Shown: positions 10,708 to 20,818 of the stretch, in pieces
Numbering within the stretch: position 1 is the first letter of the stretch
Layout of the letters: each line of letters begins with the position of its first letter
Assembly (NCBI GenBank): GCA_937934745.1
Contig: CALGZC010000055.1
Span: 1-64,000 of the forward strand
DNA from: an uncultured Blastocatellia bacterium
GTDB taxonomy: Bacteria; Acidobacteriota; Blastocatellia; Chloracidobacteriales; Chloracidobacteriaceae
Direction of reading: 5' to 3'
DNA: 64,000 nucleotides
Translations under genes and position numbers: made by a program
Notes under the pieces: generated by a model
What the model was told of the DNA's origin: nothing
The model's database searches: none
The model's input: the letters and a program-made list of their open reading frames with translations, nothing else

Positions 10708-11523
10708 TTAGCCGTTGACCAGCTCGCGGGCGCGTTCTGCCGCGCGAACGACAGCCTTGATCAGCGTCACCCGGAGCTTGCCTTCCTCGAGTTCAAGCAG
10801 ACCGTCCACAGTACAACCGGCCGGCGTCGTCACGCTGTCTTTGAGCAGGGCTGGATGCTGTCCGGTTTCGAGCGCCAGCTTGGCCGCCCCTAACATGGTT
10901 TGGGCGGCCAGGAGGGTTGAAATGTCGCGCGGAATGCCAAGCTTGACGCCGGCTTCAGAAAGCGCCTCGAGCACGACGTAGAGGTAGGCCGGGCCACTCC
11001 CCGAAAGCCCGGTGACGGCATCCATGAGCTTTTCTTCAAGGAATGCCGTGCGTCCCACGGCGCTGAAAATTTCTTCAGCCAGGCGTTGGTGCTCAAGCGT
11101 TGCGCGACGCCCGGCACAGAGCACCGACATCCCTTCGTTGAGCAGGGCCGGCGTGTTGGGCATGACGCGAATGACGGCGGCCGGAAATGGAAGACGCTCT
11201 TCAATGAAGGTCGTACTGACGGATGCGGCGACGCTGATGAACAGTTGCGCTGGCGAAACTGCCGGTGCAATGCTCTCTAAGACCGCCGTCATGTTTTGCG
11301 GCTTGACGGCGAGAATCACAATGTCGCGACCGGCCACGGCAGCCGCATTGTCGGTGGTGACCGGGATGCCCAGGCGCAAGTCCACCCGTGCCATAGAGGC
11401 TTGGCGGGCAACGGAGCCGATGAGATTCGTGCGTTCGACGTCGGCCCGGCGGATCAGCCCTGAGACCAGCGCTTCGCCGAGTTTACCGACGCCCAGGACG
11501 GCAATTTTTTTGTCGTACAGCAT
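10708..11523 (-). CDS. proC: pyrroline-5-carboxylate reductase
   Basis: IAVLGVGKLGEALVSGL...VMPNTPALLNEGMSVL...TGLSGSGPAYLY...TTPAGCTVDGLLELE; start MLYDKKIAVLG. Confidence 0.92.
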   Translation of the reverse strand: MLYDKKIAVLGVGKLGEALVSGLIRRADVERTNLIGSVARQASMARVDLRLGIPVTTDNAAAVAGRDIVILAVKPQNMTAVLESIAPAVSPAQLFISVAASVSTTFIEERLPFPAAVIRVMPNTPALLNEGMSVLCAGRRATLEHQRLAEEIFSAVGRTAFLEEKLMDAVTGLSGSGPAYLYVVLEALSEAGVKLGIPRDISTLLAAQTMLGAAKLALETGQHPALLKDSVTTPAGCTVDGLLELEEGKLRVTLIKAVVRAAERARELVNG

Positions 11524-11836
11524 GCGCAGAAGAATCCAGTCCAACCACGGAAGTTCGACGCGTCGCCGGCGCGATGACGGACGCCGGTGCGTCCACATAC
11601 CATGGCCGTCTGGCGATGTGAAAATTTTTTTGGGCGCCGTTCATCGTCGGCTCTTGGGTCAAACGCTACAGGAAACCGTGTGTTGTCCAACGCACACCGG
11701 ATTGGGGAAACGGGTAGGCTGTTGAACAGCTGCCCGGAAGCCTGTTGATCGGTCTCGTGACCTGTGGCTACCGACGGCCGGCCGACTTGGTGGTCGCCTG
11801 TGAGCTCTGCTTTCAGTTTCTGTCCGGCGCTGCGTA

Positions 11837-14371
11837 ATGATGTTTTCCCTGCGTATGATCTGGCGTGAAGCACGTACCCTGTGGCGCCAGATGTTGTTTT
11901 TCTTGCTGTGCATTGTGATTGGGTCAGGGCTGGTCATCGTCCTGCGGTCGGCAATGCAAAACATCCGTACGGCGCTCGTCCGCCAAACACGCGCTTTTAT
12001 TGGGGCCGATGTCGAAGTGCGGATGCCGTATCGGTCTGTGACCACCCTGCGTCCTCGGTTAGATGAGGCGCTCACCCTGTTTCCTGACGCTGCGCGGACG
12101 GACATTATCGAATTCGAGACCGGCATTGTTGCCGGTCGCGATGAACCGCTCCGCATTGTTGTCCGTGCCGTTGACGCGCATTACCCGCTTGAAGGTCAAC
12201 TGATGCTCCAGGGCGAAGCCTACCGCTATGACCTCCTGGCCAACCGGGGTGTCATTGTTGCCCCATCGCTGCTCAACCGCCTAGACATTGGCGTTGGTGC
12301 GCCGCTGAAGATTGGTCGGGAGACGTTTACCATTCGCGGGGTGTTGGCGCAGGAAGCGCCGGCGCGCACCTTTGGCGTACTGCCGACGGTGTTGCTCAGT
12401 AGCAGCGACCTTAAAGCGACCGGTTTACTCACGGCCGAAGGCTTGACGGTGAGCTATGCCATCCGGTTGGGGATTGGCGACCAGCTGGAGCGAATCGAAG
12501 CGCTCACGGAAACGCTGCGCCAGGTCACGGCCACCGACCGGCGCGCAACTGTCGAGACGGCGCGTGCGCGCGAAGCGCGCGTCGCCGAGCGACTTGAAGA
12601 GACCGAGAATTTTTTTAGCCTGGTTGGGATCGCTGTCCTGATGCTCGGTGGCGTGGGTGTTGCCGGCGCTACCTACACCATCATCGGGCGGCGCATCCAG
12701 ACCATTGCCGTCCTGAAGTGTTTGGGGGCATCCGACCGTCTTGTTTTGCAGCTTTATGTGTCACAAATGGCGCTGCTGAGCCTCGTCGGTGGGGTGGGTG
12801 GCTGGGGGGCAGCGGCGCTGGCTTATTCCCTGTTCGGCGCACAAGTTGCTGCCCAGTTCCCCTTCCCGGTGGTGTTCGAGTTGACGTGGTCGGCAATCGG
12901 GCAGGGGGTTGGCACCGGTTTCATCGCCACCCTCGCCTTTTCTGCCGTTCCCCTACTGCGCACGTGGAGCATAAAACCAAATGTGCTATTGCGCAGCCGA
13001 GTGGCAGGCCTCAGGGTGCCGCTCCAGTGGGCGCTGCCGGTTGGACTGGCAGCTGCAGCAGCACTCTACGGGCTGTTTCTCTGGCAGGCCGGGGCGTTCG
13101 ATCTGGGTCATGGAATGTTTCAAGCAACGGTCGCCACGTTGCTGGCACTGTCTGGCGTTGGCTGGGGGCTGATGCGCCTGGCCTGGATGGCTAGACCTCT
13201 GGCTTCGTTCACCGTGCGCTACGGTTTAGCCGGATTGCAGCGTCCGGGCAACCAGGCAACGGCCATCATGGTCACGGTCGGTGTGGGGGTGTTGTTCACG
13301 CTGACGGTGCACCTGCTGGAGCGCAACATTCGCCACAATCTTGATGCCGCCGTCGCCGACAATCTGCCGAATCTGGTTGTGGCAAACGTGCTGCCGTCGC
13401 AGGTTGAGATGGTTGGCACGTTGATTGAACGCCAGGTACAGGTGCGGCCGACCTTGGTGCCGATCATTGCGGCACGTGTCACGGCAATCAACGGGCGGCG
13501 CATCAACTTTGCCGCCATCAAGGAAGCTACCCGCCGCGATGCTGTGGATCGTGAGTTCCGCCTGACATACCGGGCGAACCTCGTCGTCGGAGAGCAAATT
13601 GTTGCCGGCGAGTGGTGGCCGGCGACGCCGTCCGAAACCCTGGAATTGTCGCTGGACGCCTTTACACAGAAGAATTTTGGCGTTCAGGTGGGCGACCGCT
13701 TGACGCTCGACATTCAGGGGCGCGACGTGGAGGGCGTCATTCGCAACATTCGCCGGATTGATCCACGGCGCAGTTGGCAGTTTTTTGCCATTGTCGCCCG
13801 GCCAAGCCGCGTTCTGGAACAAGCGCCGCAAACCTTTTTCGGTGCCGTCCGCAGCCCGGTTGTTGACGCCTTACCAGAAGCGTTTCAGACACTGTATCGG
13901 ACTGTGGCCCAAACTTACCCAAACGTTTCTGTTGTCTTGACCGGCGACGTAGTGCAGGTGGCGCGTAAAATTCTGACAGGCATCCAAGCAGCGTTGACCA
14001 TCGTTGGCGCCCTTGTGATTGTGAGCGGCCTGGCGATGTTAGCCGGCGCTGTAGCCCTGACGCGCTATCAACGCCAGTACGAAACAGCCCTGCTCAAGAC
14101 TCTTGGCGCACGTTTGCGGACGCTCATCTGGATCACGGTGATCGAGTATGGAGCGCTGGGCGCGACGGCTGCCATCATCGGCGGTGGCGGGGCGCTGGTT
14201 ACCAGCCACTACCTGACACAGCGCGTCCTGCGTATCGAGTGGCAACCTTTCTGGTGGGACTGTTTGGCCGGTGTTGTGCTGACCATCCTCTTGGTCGTGG
14301 CAATTGGGAGCTTATCCAGTTGGGATATTCTGCGGAGAAAACCGCTCGGCATCCTGCGCAGCGGCGACTAG
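11837..14371 (+). CDS. ABC transporter permease, FtsX-like (YbbP family)
   Basis: 844 aa with two FtsX-like permease regions, large periplasmic domains, MacB/YbbP-type layout. Confidence 0.88.
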   Translation: MMFSLRMIWREARTLWRQMLFFLLCIVIGSGLVIVLRSAMQNIRTALVRQTRAFIGADVEVRMPYRSVTTLRPRLDEALTLFPDAARTDIIEFETGIVAGRDEPLRIVVRAVDAHYPLEGQLMLQGEAYRYDLLANRGVIVAPSLLNRLDIGVGAPLKIGRETFTIRGVLAQEAPARTFGVLPTVLLSSSDLKATGLLTAEGLTVSYAIRLGIGDQLERIEALTETLRQVTATDRRATVETARAREARVAERLEETENFFSLVGIAVLMLGGVGVAGATYTIIGRRIQTIAVLKCLGASDRLVLQLYVSQMALLSLVGGVGGWGAAALAYSLFGAQVAAQFPFPVVFELTWSAIGQGVGTGFIATLAFSAVPLLRTWSIKPNVLLRSRVAGLRVPLQWALPVGLAAAAALYGLFLWQAGAFDLGHGMFQATVATLLALSGVGWGLMRLAWMARPLASFTVRYGLAGLQRPGNQATAIMVTVGVGVLFTLTVHLLERNIRHNLDAAVADNLPNLVVANVLPSQVEMVGTLIERQVQVRPTLVPIIAARVTAINGRRINFAAIKEATRRDAVDREFRLTYRANLVVGEQIVAGEWWPATPSETLELSLDAFTQKNFGVQVGDRLTLDIQGRDVEGVIRNIRRIDPRRSWQFFAIVARPSRVLEQAPQTFFGAVRSPVVDALPEAFQTLYRTVAQTYPNVSVVLTGDVVQVARKILTGIQAALTIVGALVIVSGLAMLAGAVALTRYQRQYETALLKTLGARLRTLIWITVIEYGALGATAAIIGGGGALVTSHYLTQRVLRIEWQPFWWDCLAGVVLTILLVVAIGSLSSWDILRRKPLGILRSGD

Positions 14372-14809
14372 CGGGGCCTGAGTCCGTCGCCGGCAAACGA
14401 GAACAGGCCCCTGCGGCTCAGGCAGCGCGCTTGGTTTTTGTCTTTGGTTTTTGTCCCCGGCAGAGTCCTACTGCGTCCCAAGTCGCGTGTTCCTTGCCGC
14501 CCCAACCGCTGCCGGCAGGATAGTCAAGCGCGGCGAGGCCCGGTGCCGGGACCACCCACCGAGGGTAGGCATAGCCAGGGGCCCAAACCCCGCCGCCAGA
14601 GCCTCCTGCGACCCACAACCGACCTTTCACGGCTGTTTGACTTCGCACCCTTGGACTTCGCACCCGCCGAGCAGAATCTCAAACCTGAAGCCTGTGCGGA
14701 TGAAACCGGCCTGCTAGGGCGCCCTCCGAACGGCCTCCGGCGCGGTGGCGGCCGGAAAGTCAGGTCCGTTTCCGTCCACTGGCTGCAGCGGTACGGCCCA
14801 CAGCGGGTT

Positions 14810-16273
14810 TCAACCGGCCGTGACAGGTTTCAACTTGCTGTGTCGGATGCCATAGGTGAAGTAAATGACATAGCCGGCCGCCATCCAGATCACCAGTCGC
14901 AACCATGTGTCCAACGGCAGGGCGGCCATCATGGCAAAGCACACTAAAACCCCCAGAATCGGCACAACCGGCACAAACGGCGTCTTGAACGGCCGCTCCC
15001 GCTCGGGCTGTGTGTAGCGCAGGACAATAATGCCGACGCAAACCAGGATAAAGGCAAACAGCGTCCCAATGCTGGTCATTTCACCGACGACCCGCGCCGG
15101 GACAAATGCCGCAAACAGGCTGACGAACACTGCAAACAGGGCGTTAGACTTCCACGGGGTGCGGAAACGCGGATGCACCTCTGAAAAAATCTTCGGCAGC
15201 AGGCCGTCATGCGACATGGAAAAGAACACCCGCGACTGACCGAGCAACATCACGAGGATCACGGAAGCATAGCCGGCCAGAATCGCGAGAATAATGCCCT
15301 GATTGAGCCACTTGTAAGGCGTATGGGCAATGGCGGTCGCCACCGGCGCAATGCCTTCGACGCCCTGGAATTCCGTGTAGTGGGCCAGGCCGGTCATCAC
15401 ATGCGCAAAGAGGATGTACAGCACCGTGCAGATACCCAGCGAGCCGAGAATGCCGATCGGCATATCCCGTTGCGGATGACGCGCTTCCTGCGCTGCCGTC
15501 GAAACGGCGTCAAAGCCAATGTAGGCAAAGAAGATAATACCGGCGGCGCGGACGATACCGCTCCACCCGAACTCGCCAAACTGGCCGGTGTTGGGTGGAA
15601 TGTAGGGTTCATAGTTCTTGGGGTCAATAAACGCCCAGCCCAGGGTAATAAACGCCAACACGACGCCGACTTTGAGCGCCACAATGAGGTTGTTGACAAG
15701 CGCCGACTCCTGGGTGCCCTTCATCAAGATCAGGGACATGGTCACAACGATGAAGACGGCCGGCAGGTTGATAACACCGGAAATCGTCACACCGTCAGCG
15801 GTCGTGATGGTGTCAAACGGCGACATGGTGAGCTGTGGCGGCAACACAATGTTGTAGTACTCAAGAAACTTGACCAGATACCGCGACCAACTAATTGAAA
15901 CGGTGGCCGCGCCGACGGCATACTCCAAGACCAAGTCCCAACCGATTGTCCAGGCGACCAATTCGCCCATCGTCGCATACGAGTAGGTATAGGCACTGCC
16001 GGCCACCGGGATCATTGCGGCGAACTCGGCATAGCAAAGTCCGGCGAAGAGACATCCGATGGCAGCAATGATGAAGGAGATGGTAACGGCAGGGCCGGCG
16101 TTATTTCCGGCGGCAAGGCCGGTGATGGAAAACAGGCCGGCGCCGATGATCGCTCCAATGCCCAGTGCGGTGAGATTGATCGGTCCAAGGGTTCGCTTGA
16201 GCAAGCCTTTCTCGACGGATGATTCGGCCTGGAGTTCGTCAATAGATTTGACCACGAAGAGTTGATTTGCCAC
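14810..16273 (-). CDS. APC-family amino acid permease
   Basis: GIGAIIGAGLFSITG...AGSAYTYSYATMGE; likely GTG start at 16273 (VANQLFVVKS) preceded by GAGGAA, rather than ORF start 16318. Confidence 0.9.
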   Translation of the reverse strand: MANQLFVVKSIDELQAESSVEKGLLKRTLGPINLTALGIGAIIGAGLFSITGLAAGNNAGPAVTISFIIAAIGCLFAGLCYAEFAAMIPVAGSAYTYSYATMGELVAWTIGWDLVLEYAVGAATVSISWSRYLVKFLEYYNIVLPPQLTMSPFDTITTADGVTISGVINLPAVFIVVTMSLILMKGTQESALVNNLIVALKVGVVLAFITLGWAFIDPKNYEPYIPPNTGQFGEFGWSGIVRAAGIIFFAYIGFDAVSTAAQEARHPQRDMPIGILGSLGICTVLYILFAHVMTGLAHYTEFQGVEGIAPVATAIAHTPYKWLNQGIILAILAGYASVILVMLLGQSRVFFSMSHDGLLPKIFSEVHPRFRTPWKSNALFAVFVSLFAAFVPARVVGEMTSIGTLFAFILVCVGIIVLRYTQPERERPFKTPFVPVVPILGVLVCFAMMAALPLDTWLRLVIWMAAGYVIYFTYGIRHSKLKPVTAG

Positions 16274-16469
16274 GCTGCATTCCTCGGTTGATATGGGTGA
16301 GAGTCCGCCCTGGCGCACTCAGTGCAAACGCCGGTTGGATGCGCGTTTACCGCGTGAACACTGAAACAACGCTCTGGGCTTAGCTTGCCGATGCCGGCAA
16401 ACATAGCGCGAAGCGCTGCCGACTTGCAAAAGCTTGCTTGACCGCGCCTGCTCACCCAATGGAGTTGTC

Positions 16470-17606
16470 ATGAACATTTGGAAACCACACCTTGGGGGTC
16501 GTTCTTGGCTTGGCGGCATCGCTGTCGTCGCCGGCTTCTTTTTGCTCAACGAAGCTTTTGTCCATGGCGTGTTCGGCTATGGTCTGTCGGCGTACTATCT
16601 GCGCGTCATCACGCTGGTTGGGATTTCAATGGTGTTGGCGGTGAGCTTGACGCTGGTCAACGGGTGCGCCGGGCAGTTTTCGATTGGCCATGCGGGATTT
16701 ATGGCCGTGGGTGCGTATGCGTCTGCGGCCGTCACCCACTTTGGGGGCGCGCCGTTTATCGCACTCCTTGAGATACTGCCCGCGTGGCCGGTGCATACCC
16801 TCCGGCTCTGGGTCTCGTTGGCCGTCGGCGCGGCTGTCGGCGGCGTTGCCGGGTGGCTGGTGGGGCTGCCGACGCTGCGGCTGCGGGGGGATTACTTGGC
16901 GATTGTCACCCTGGGGTTTGGTGAAATTATCCGTGTGGTGTTGCTCAACATTGAGCCGACCGGCGGCGCCTTGGGCTTTACCAACATTGCCCAGGGGCCG
17001 GAGGTACCAGGCCGGTCACCTGACCAGCGGTTTGCCCTTTTTTTAGAGGAGACGATGTTTTTCTGGGTGGCGCTGGTTGCGACAGGCACGATCCTGGTCG
17101 TCGGACGCCTCGCCTATTCGAGCTTTGGGCGCAGTCTGGCCGCCATACGCGAAAACGAAATTGCCGCCGCCGCCATCGGCATTGACACGACGCGCGCCAA
17201 AACGACGGCGTTCGTTGTCAGCGCTGCGCTGACCGGCGTGGCCGGCGGCTTGTATGCACATTACGACAACTACCTCAACCCAAGCTCGTTTACGTTTTTG
17301 CGTTCGGTGGAAATCGTGACCATGATCGTGCTCGGCGGCCTGGGAAGTCTGTCGGGCGCCATCGTCGGCGCCGGTGTGCTGACCATTCTGCCGGAAGCGT
17401 TGCGCGACCTGACGCGCTTGTTCCCGCCTTCGGTGACGGCAGCCGCGCCGTTTCTGGCGAGCTTGCCCGATTACCGCATGGTGCTGTATGCCCTGTTGTT
17501 GGTCGGCTTGATGATTGCGCGCCCACAGGGCCTGTACGGGCGGCGCGAGTGGCCGTGGCTTGCGCGGTTGTTCCTGACCCGGGATGGGGAAAAAGGGGTT
17601 GGTTGA
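16470..17606 (+). CDS. livM: branched-chain amino acid ABC transporter permease, LivM family
   Basis: NGCAGQFSIGHAGFMAVGAYASA...LRLRGDYLAIVTLGFGEIIRVV...VLGGLGSLSGAIVGA. Confidence 0.88.
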   Translation: MNIWKPHLGGRSWLGGIAVVAGFFLLNEAFVHGVFGYGLSAYYLRVITLVGISMVLAVSLTLVNGCAGQFSIGHAGFMAVGAYASAAVTHFGGAPFIALLEILPAWPVHTLRLWVSLAVGAAVGGVAGWLVGLPTLRLRGDYLAIVTLGFGEIIRVVLLNIEPTGGALGFTNIAQGPEVPGRSPDQRFALFLEETMFFWVALVATGTILVVGRLAYSSFGRSLAAIRENEIAAAAIGIDTTRAKTTAFVVSAALTGVAGGLYAHYDNYLNPSSFTFLRSVEIVTMIVLGGLGSLSGAIVGAGVLTILPEALRDLTRLFPPSVTAAAPFLASLPDYRMVLYALLLVGLMIARPQGLYGRREWPWLARLFLTRDGEKGVG

Positions 17607-17647
17607 CAATCCGCGCCGGAAAGCGTACTTTCCCCTCCTCACCGCAG

Positions 17648-17720
<73 letters not shown>

Positions 17721-17775
17721 CTTCACCCTCAACTCCTGCCAGTTGCTCTCGCGTCGCCGCCCTACTTGGCCGCCC

Positions 17776-18564
17776 CTACTTGCGCCGGTAGGGCGACCAA
17801 ATGTGCTGCGCAAACATCCAGCCGACGAGCAGGGCAATGAAGGTGCTTGCCCAGCCCATCGCCGTTTCGCCGATCCAAAACGTGACGGCGATGTTGAAGG
17901 CGAAAATTCCGAAGTACACACCGAGCGGCGCGATGTGCTTGAACGGAAAGTCAAAAACGCCGCGCCGGGCGACCGTGCGCAGCACCGTTCGGTCCAGCAG
18001 GCAGAAGCTCGTCGTGATCAACACGCCGACCACAAACCATCCTACGTAGTTCTCAATTGTCACGCCGAAGTGTGGTCCGCCGGAAGGATACGCATACAGT
18101 TTCCCCAGAAACCAACGCTCGCCCTGCAATGTCACCGGGTCAATGACGACATCCAACAGCATCATCAGGAGGCCGGCGTAACCAATCGTTAGCCAGGACC
18201 GGCGCGCCTCCGCATCTCCGACAGGGGTATGCCAGGAGACCCACGGCGTCCGCAGAATGACGGCCGCCTCAAAACTCACAAACGACAGAAACGCAAACGA
18301 CAGGGAATCAAAAAACGGGACACCGGCGACCCATAGCTCGCGGTCGCGCGTGTCGTCAAAGTAGTGATACAGCCCAAAGGGAAATCCGTTGTGGATCGAA
18401 CTCCACTCACAGGCAAAAGCCAGTAGGTACGCGACCACCGTCCAAACCACGGTCCGAACCCATCCCACCCGTGACACTGCCAGGAACAGATAGGCCAGGA
18501 AAAACACGAACACGTAGGGGCGCATTGCGACCGTCCCCAGCAGCAAGCGCGGCAAATCGGTCAT
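17776..18564 (-). CDS. cruF: CruF-type carotenoid biosynthesis membrane protein
   Basis: ACEWSSIHNGFPFGLYHY...DPVTLQGERW...GGPHFGVTIENYVGWFVVG motifs of the carotenoid 1',2'-hydratase-like membrane family. Confidence 0.72.
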   Translation of the reverse strand: MTDLPRLLLGTVAMRPYVFVFFLAYLFLAVSRVGWVRTVVWTVVAYLLAFACEWSSIHNGFPFGLYHYFDDTRDRELWVAGVPFFDSLSFAFLSFVSFEAAVILRTPWVSWHTPVGDAEARRSWLTIGYAGLLMMLLDVVIDPVTLQGERWFLGKLYAYPSGGPHFGVTIENYVGWFVVGVLITTSFCLLDRTVLRTVARRGVFDFPFKHIAPLGVYFGIFAFNIAVTFWIGETAMGWASTFIALLVGWMFAQHIWSPYRRK

Positions 18565-19292
18565 GGCCGGAAATCGCGGATGATCGGCAACGGTTCGTCC
18601 AGCGTCAGTAGCTCCAGTGCCGCCAGGATTACCCGTCGCTGAAGCGCCGGATCATGCGGTGCGCCTAACGGATACCCCAGTGGGAAGGGCACGCACAAGG
18701 CACGCGGTGGACGCACTTTTTCCGTCACGAAACGGTACAACGAGACTGAGACGGTCACAATGCCTTCGTTTTCAAATGCGGCTTGAATCAGTCCGACCGA
18801 CTGATTGCACATCGGTCAGACCGGCGTCAGCAGGGCCACATCCACGCCGTCGCCACGCGCCTGACGTGCGGCTTCTGGAGCCGTGTCGTTGATGAGCGGG
18901 CCGGGCTTGGTAATCGAGCCACAGAATGACCAGGCCCGCTCGTTGAGTCGTCCCACGATGCCTTCGGCGACGAGTTCCTGAAAGCGGGTGATCGGCAGGG
19001 CCAGGTTGGGATCACGTTCAATACCCGTGTGATCAAACGACGGGCTGGTGTGCCCTACCTTGAGTGTCGTCAGCGCCACGTCGGTCGGAATGATGCGAAA
19101 CGACGGATCGCCCGCCAACTTCAGCGCAAACGTCGGCTGTGTTGGCAGGTGAAACGCCGCCGTCGTCACCAGCCCGACATTGCACGCGGAAAGTGGCTTG
19201 GTGAGCTGCGCCGGCTGCCAACTCGCCACCGTGTAGCGGTACAGCCGCATAAACGACCGGACGGGAAAACTTGCATCGGACAGTTCAGCCAT
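18561..19292 (-). CDS. GrdB/PrdB-family selenoprotein with in-frame UGA (Sec) at 18818-18816
   Basis: Split in the ORF track as 18816..19349 and 18561..18812; same frame reads ..[26 protein letters not shown]..; N-terminal part [13 protein letters not shown]...[12 protein letters not shown]...[36 protein letters not shown] is GrdB-family-like; perfect stem-loop downstream of UGA; start codon uncertain (19292 or 19349). Confidence 0.88.
18786..18806 (-). promoter_or_regulatory. bacterial SECIS-like element
   Basis: mRNA: UGA-CCGAUGUGC-[AAUCAGUC]GGUCG[GACUGAUU]; 8-bp perfect stem, GGUCG loop starting 17 nt after UGA. Confidence 0.85.
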
Positions 19293-19405
19293 GACTGTGG
19301 ACGACCGTAGTGCAACCCCAGAGGGGCGGCTTGACGTGCTCCTGAGCATTAGATTCAGTGGTCATCGAACCAGGTGGTACCCTCGACCCTTGACACTCTG
19401 CACAT

Positions 19406-20818
19406 TTAGGGGGAGTTTTCAACCAATTGGGCGTGCAGCCGGCGCACTGCCCAGGGGGCATCGCTTTCGGCCATCAAAAACAATCGGGAATGGGGGGATG
19501 GATGCGGTAGCAACGGTGTCACCCGAAAGTCGGTCAGTACCTCGCCCAGCGTCGGATGCAGTTCCATGGCGTCGTCCCCAAAGTTGCCTACGACGCAGAG
19601 CAGCGCCCGATCCCGTGTGACATGGACTTCCCCAACACCGGAAAGATCACGGCGGGCAGCCTGCAGAGCATCCCCGTCTTCTACTGTTGCCGTGAGTCCC
19701 ATCCGCGAAGCGGCGAGATGTTCAACCAGCACCCCATGGGCGTTGAGCGTGCGGGCCAGCTCTTCTAACGCCCCTGCCGCCCGCCACGCACCGGATGGTC
19801 GGATGTGGACGGCCGCCATACCTGCCCGGTGCGTCACGGCTAGAATCGTCCCCACAAGCACACCGGAATCGGAAGTAATCATCGAATAACCGGCTTCTGG
19901 GTCATACGAGTTGCGGATGCTGACCGGAATCTTCAACCGTTCAACCGGCTCGATGGTGCGCGGATGCAAGACCTTAGCGCCGTAGAGCGCCAGATCGGTG
20001 GCTTCGCCGTAGGTCAGGTTGTCGAGGCGGTGAGCCTCCGGCACCAGGCGCGGATCGGCCGAGTAGATGCCGGCGACGTCGGTCCAAATCTGCACTTCGC
20101 GTGCCTTCAGCGCCGCACCGATGAGGGTCGCCGAGTAGTCTGAGCCACCCCGCCCCAGCGTTGTCGTCGCACCGTCCAGCGTCGCACCGATGAACCCTCC
20201 GAGGACGGGAATCATCCCGGCGGCCAAGACCGGGTGCAGCGTTGCGCGCGTTCGTGTCACGGTTTCCTCCCAGCGCGGTCGTGCACGTCCATAGACATCA
20301 TCTGTCACAATACAGGCGCGTGCATCAACTGCCTGACAGGGCGTTCCGTCCTCCGTGATCACGGCCGCCAGCAATGTTGCTGCGAGTCGTTCGCCGTAGG
20401 CAACCACTTCGTCGCGCAGCGGCGGAACCGTCCCCGGGTAGGCACACATCGTCTCGAACGCCTGTACCATGCGTTCACGGGCGGCATACAAAAACTTGAC
20501 GAAATCGCCGTATGAGGCACCGCCGGTCAGCCGTTCGGCTACTTCACTGTACCGCGCAAAGTGTGGCTCGAGAACGTCAAGTGCCGCTCCGGTGTCTTGT
20601 TCCAGCGCTAACTTGACCGCTGCCAGAAGGGCGTCGGTGACGCCGGCCGGCGCCGACACAACCACTACCGGATGTCGTGGTTGCTCCTGCCGGATAATGG
20701 CGGCGACGCGAGCAAATGCGGCCGTGTCCTCTACCGACGTGCCGCCGAACTTCATGATTGTCGGCCGCGCATCGAACGCTGACGGCCAGAGAGAAAGACT
20801 CTGGTGCTGAGGATTCAT
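19406..20818 (-). CDS. lysC: aspartate kinase
   Basis: IMKFGGTSVEDTAAFARVA...LGRGGSDYSATLIGAAL...VQIWTDVAGIYSADPR. Confidence 0.93.
   Translation of the reverse strand: MNPQHQSLSLWPSAFDARPTIMKFGGTSVEDTAAFARVAAIIRQEQPRHPVVVVSAPAGVTDALLAAVKLALEQDTGAALDVLEPHFARYSEVAERLTGGASYGDFVKFLYAARERMVQAFETMCAYPGTVPPLRDEVVAYGERLAATLLAAVITEDGTPCQAVDARACIVTDDVYGRARPRWEETVTRTRATLHPVLAAGMIPVLGGFIGATLDGATTTLGRGGSDYSATLIGAALKAREVQIWTDVAGIYSADPRLVPEAHRLDNLTYGEATDLALYGAKVLHPRTIEPVERLKIPVSIRNSYDPEAGYSMITSDSGVLVGTILAVTHRAGMAAVHIRPSGAWRAAGALEELARTLNAHGVLVEHLAASRMGLTATVEDGDALQAARRDLSGVGEVHVTRDRALLCVVGNFGDDAMELHPTLGEVLTDFRVTPLLPHPSPHSRLFLMAESDAPWAVRRLHAQLVENSP

Noticed and set aside
18561-18812. Independent 83-aa gene starting [10 protein letters not shown]
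   Set aside because: Better explained as the C-terminal part of the UGA-containing GrdB-family selenoprotein.
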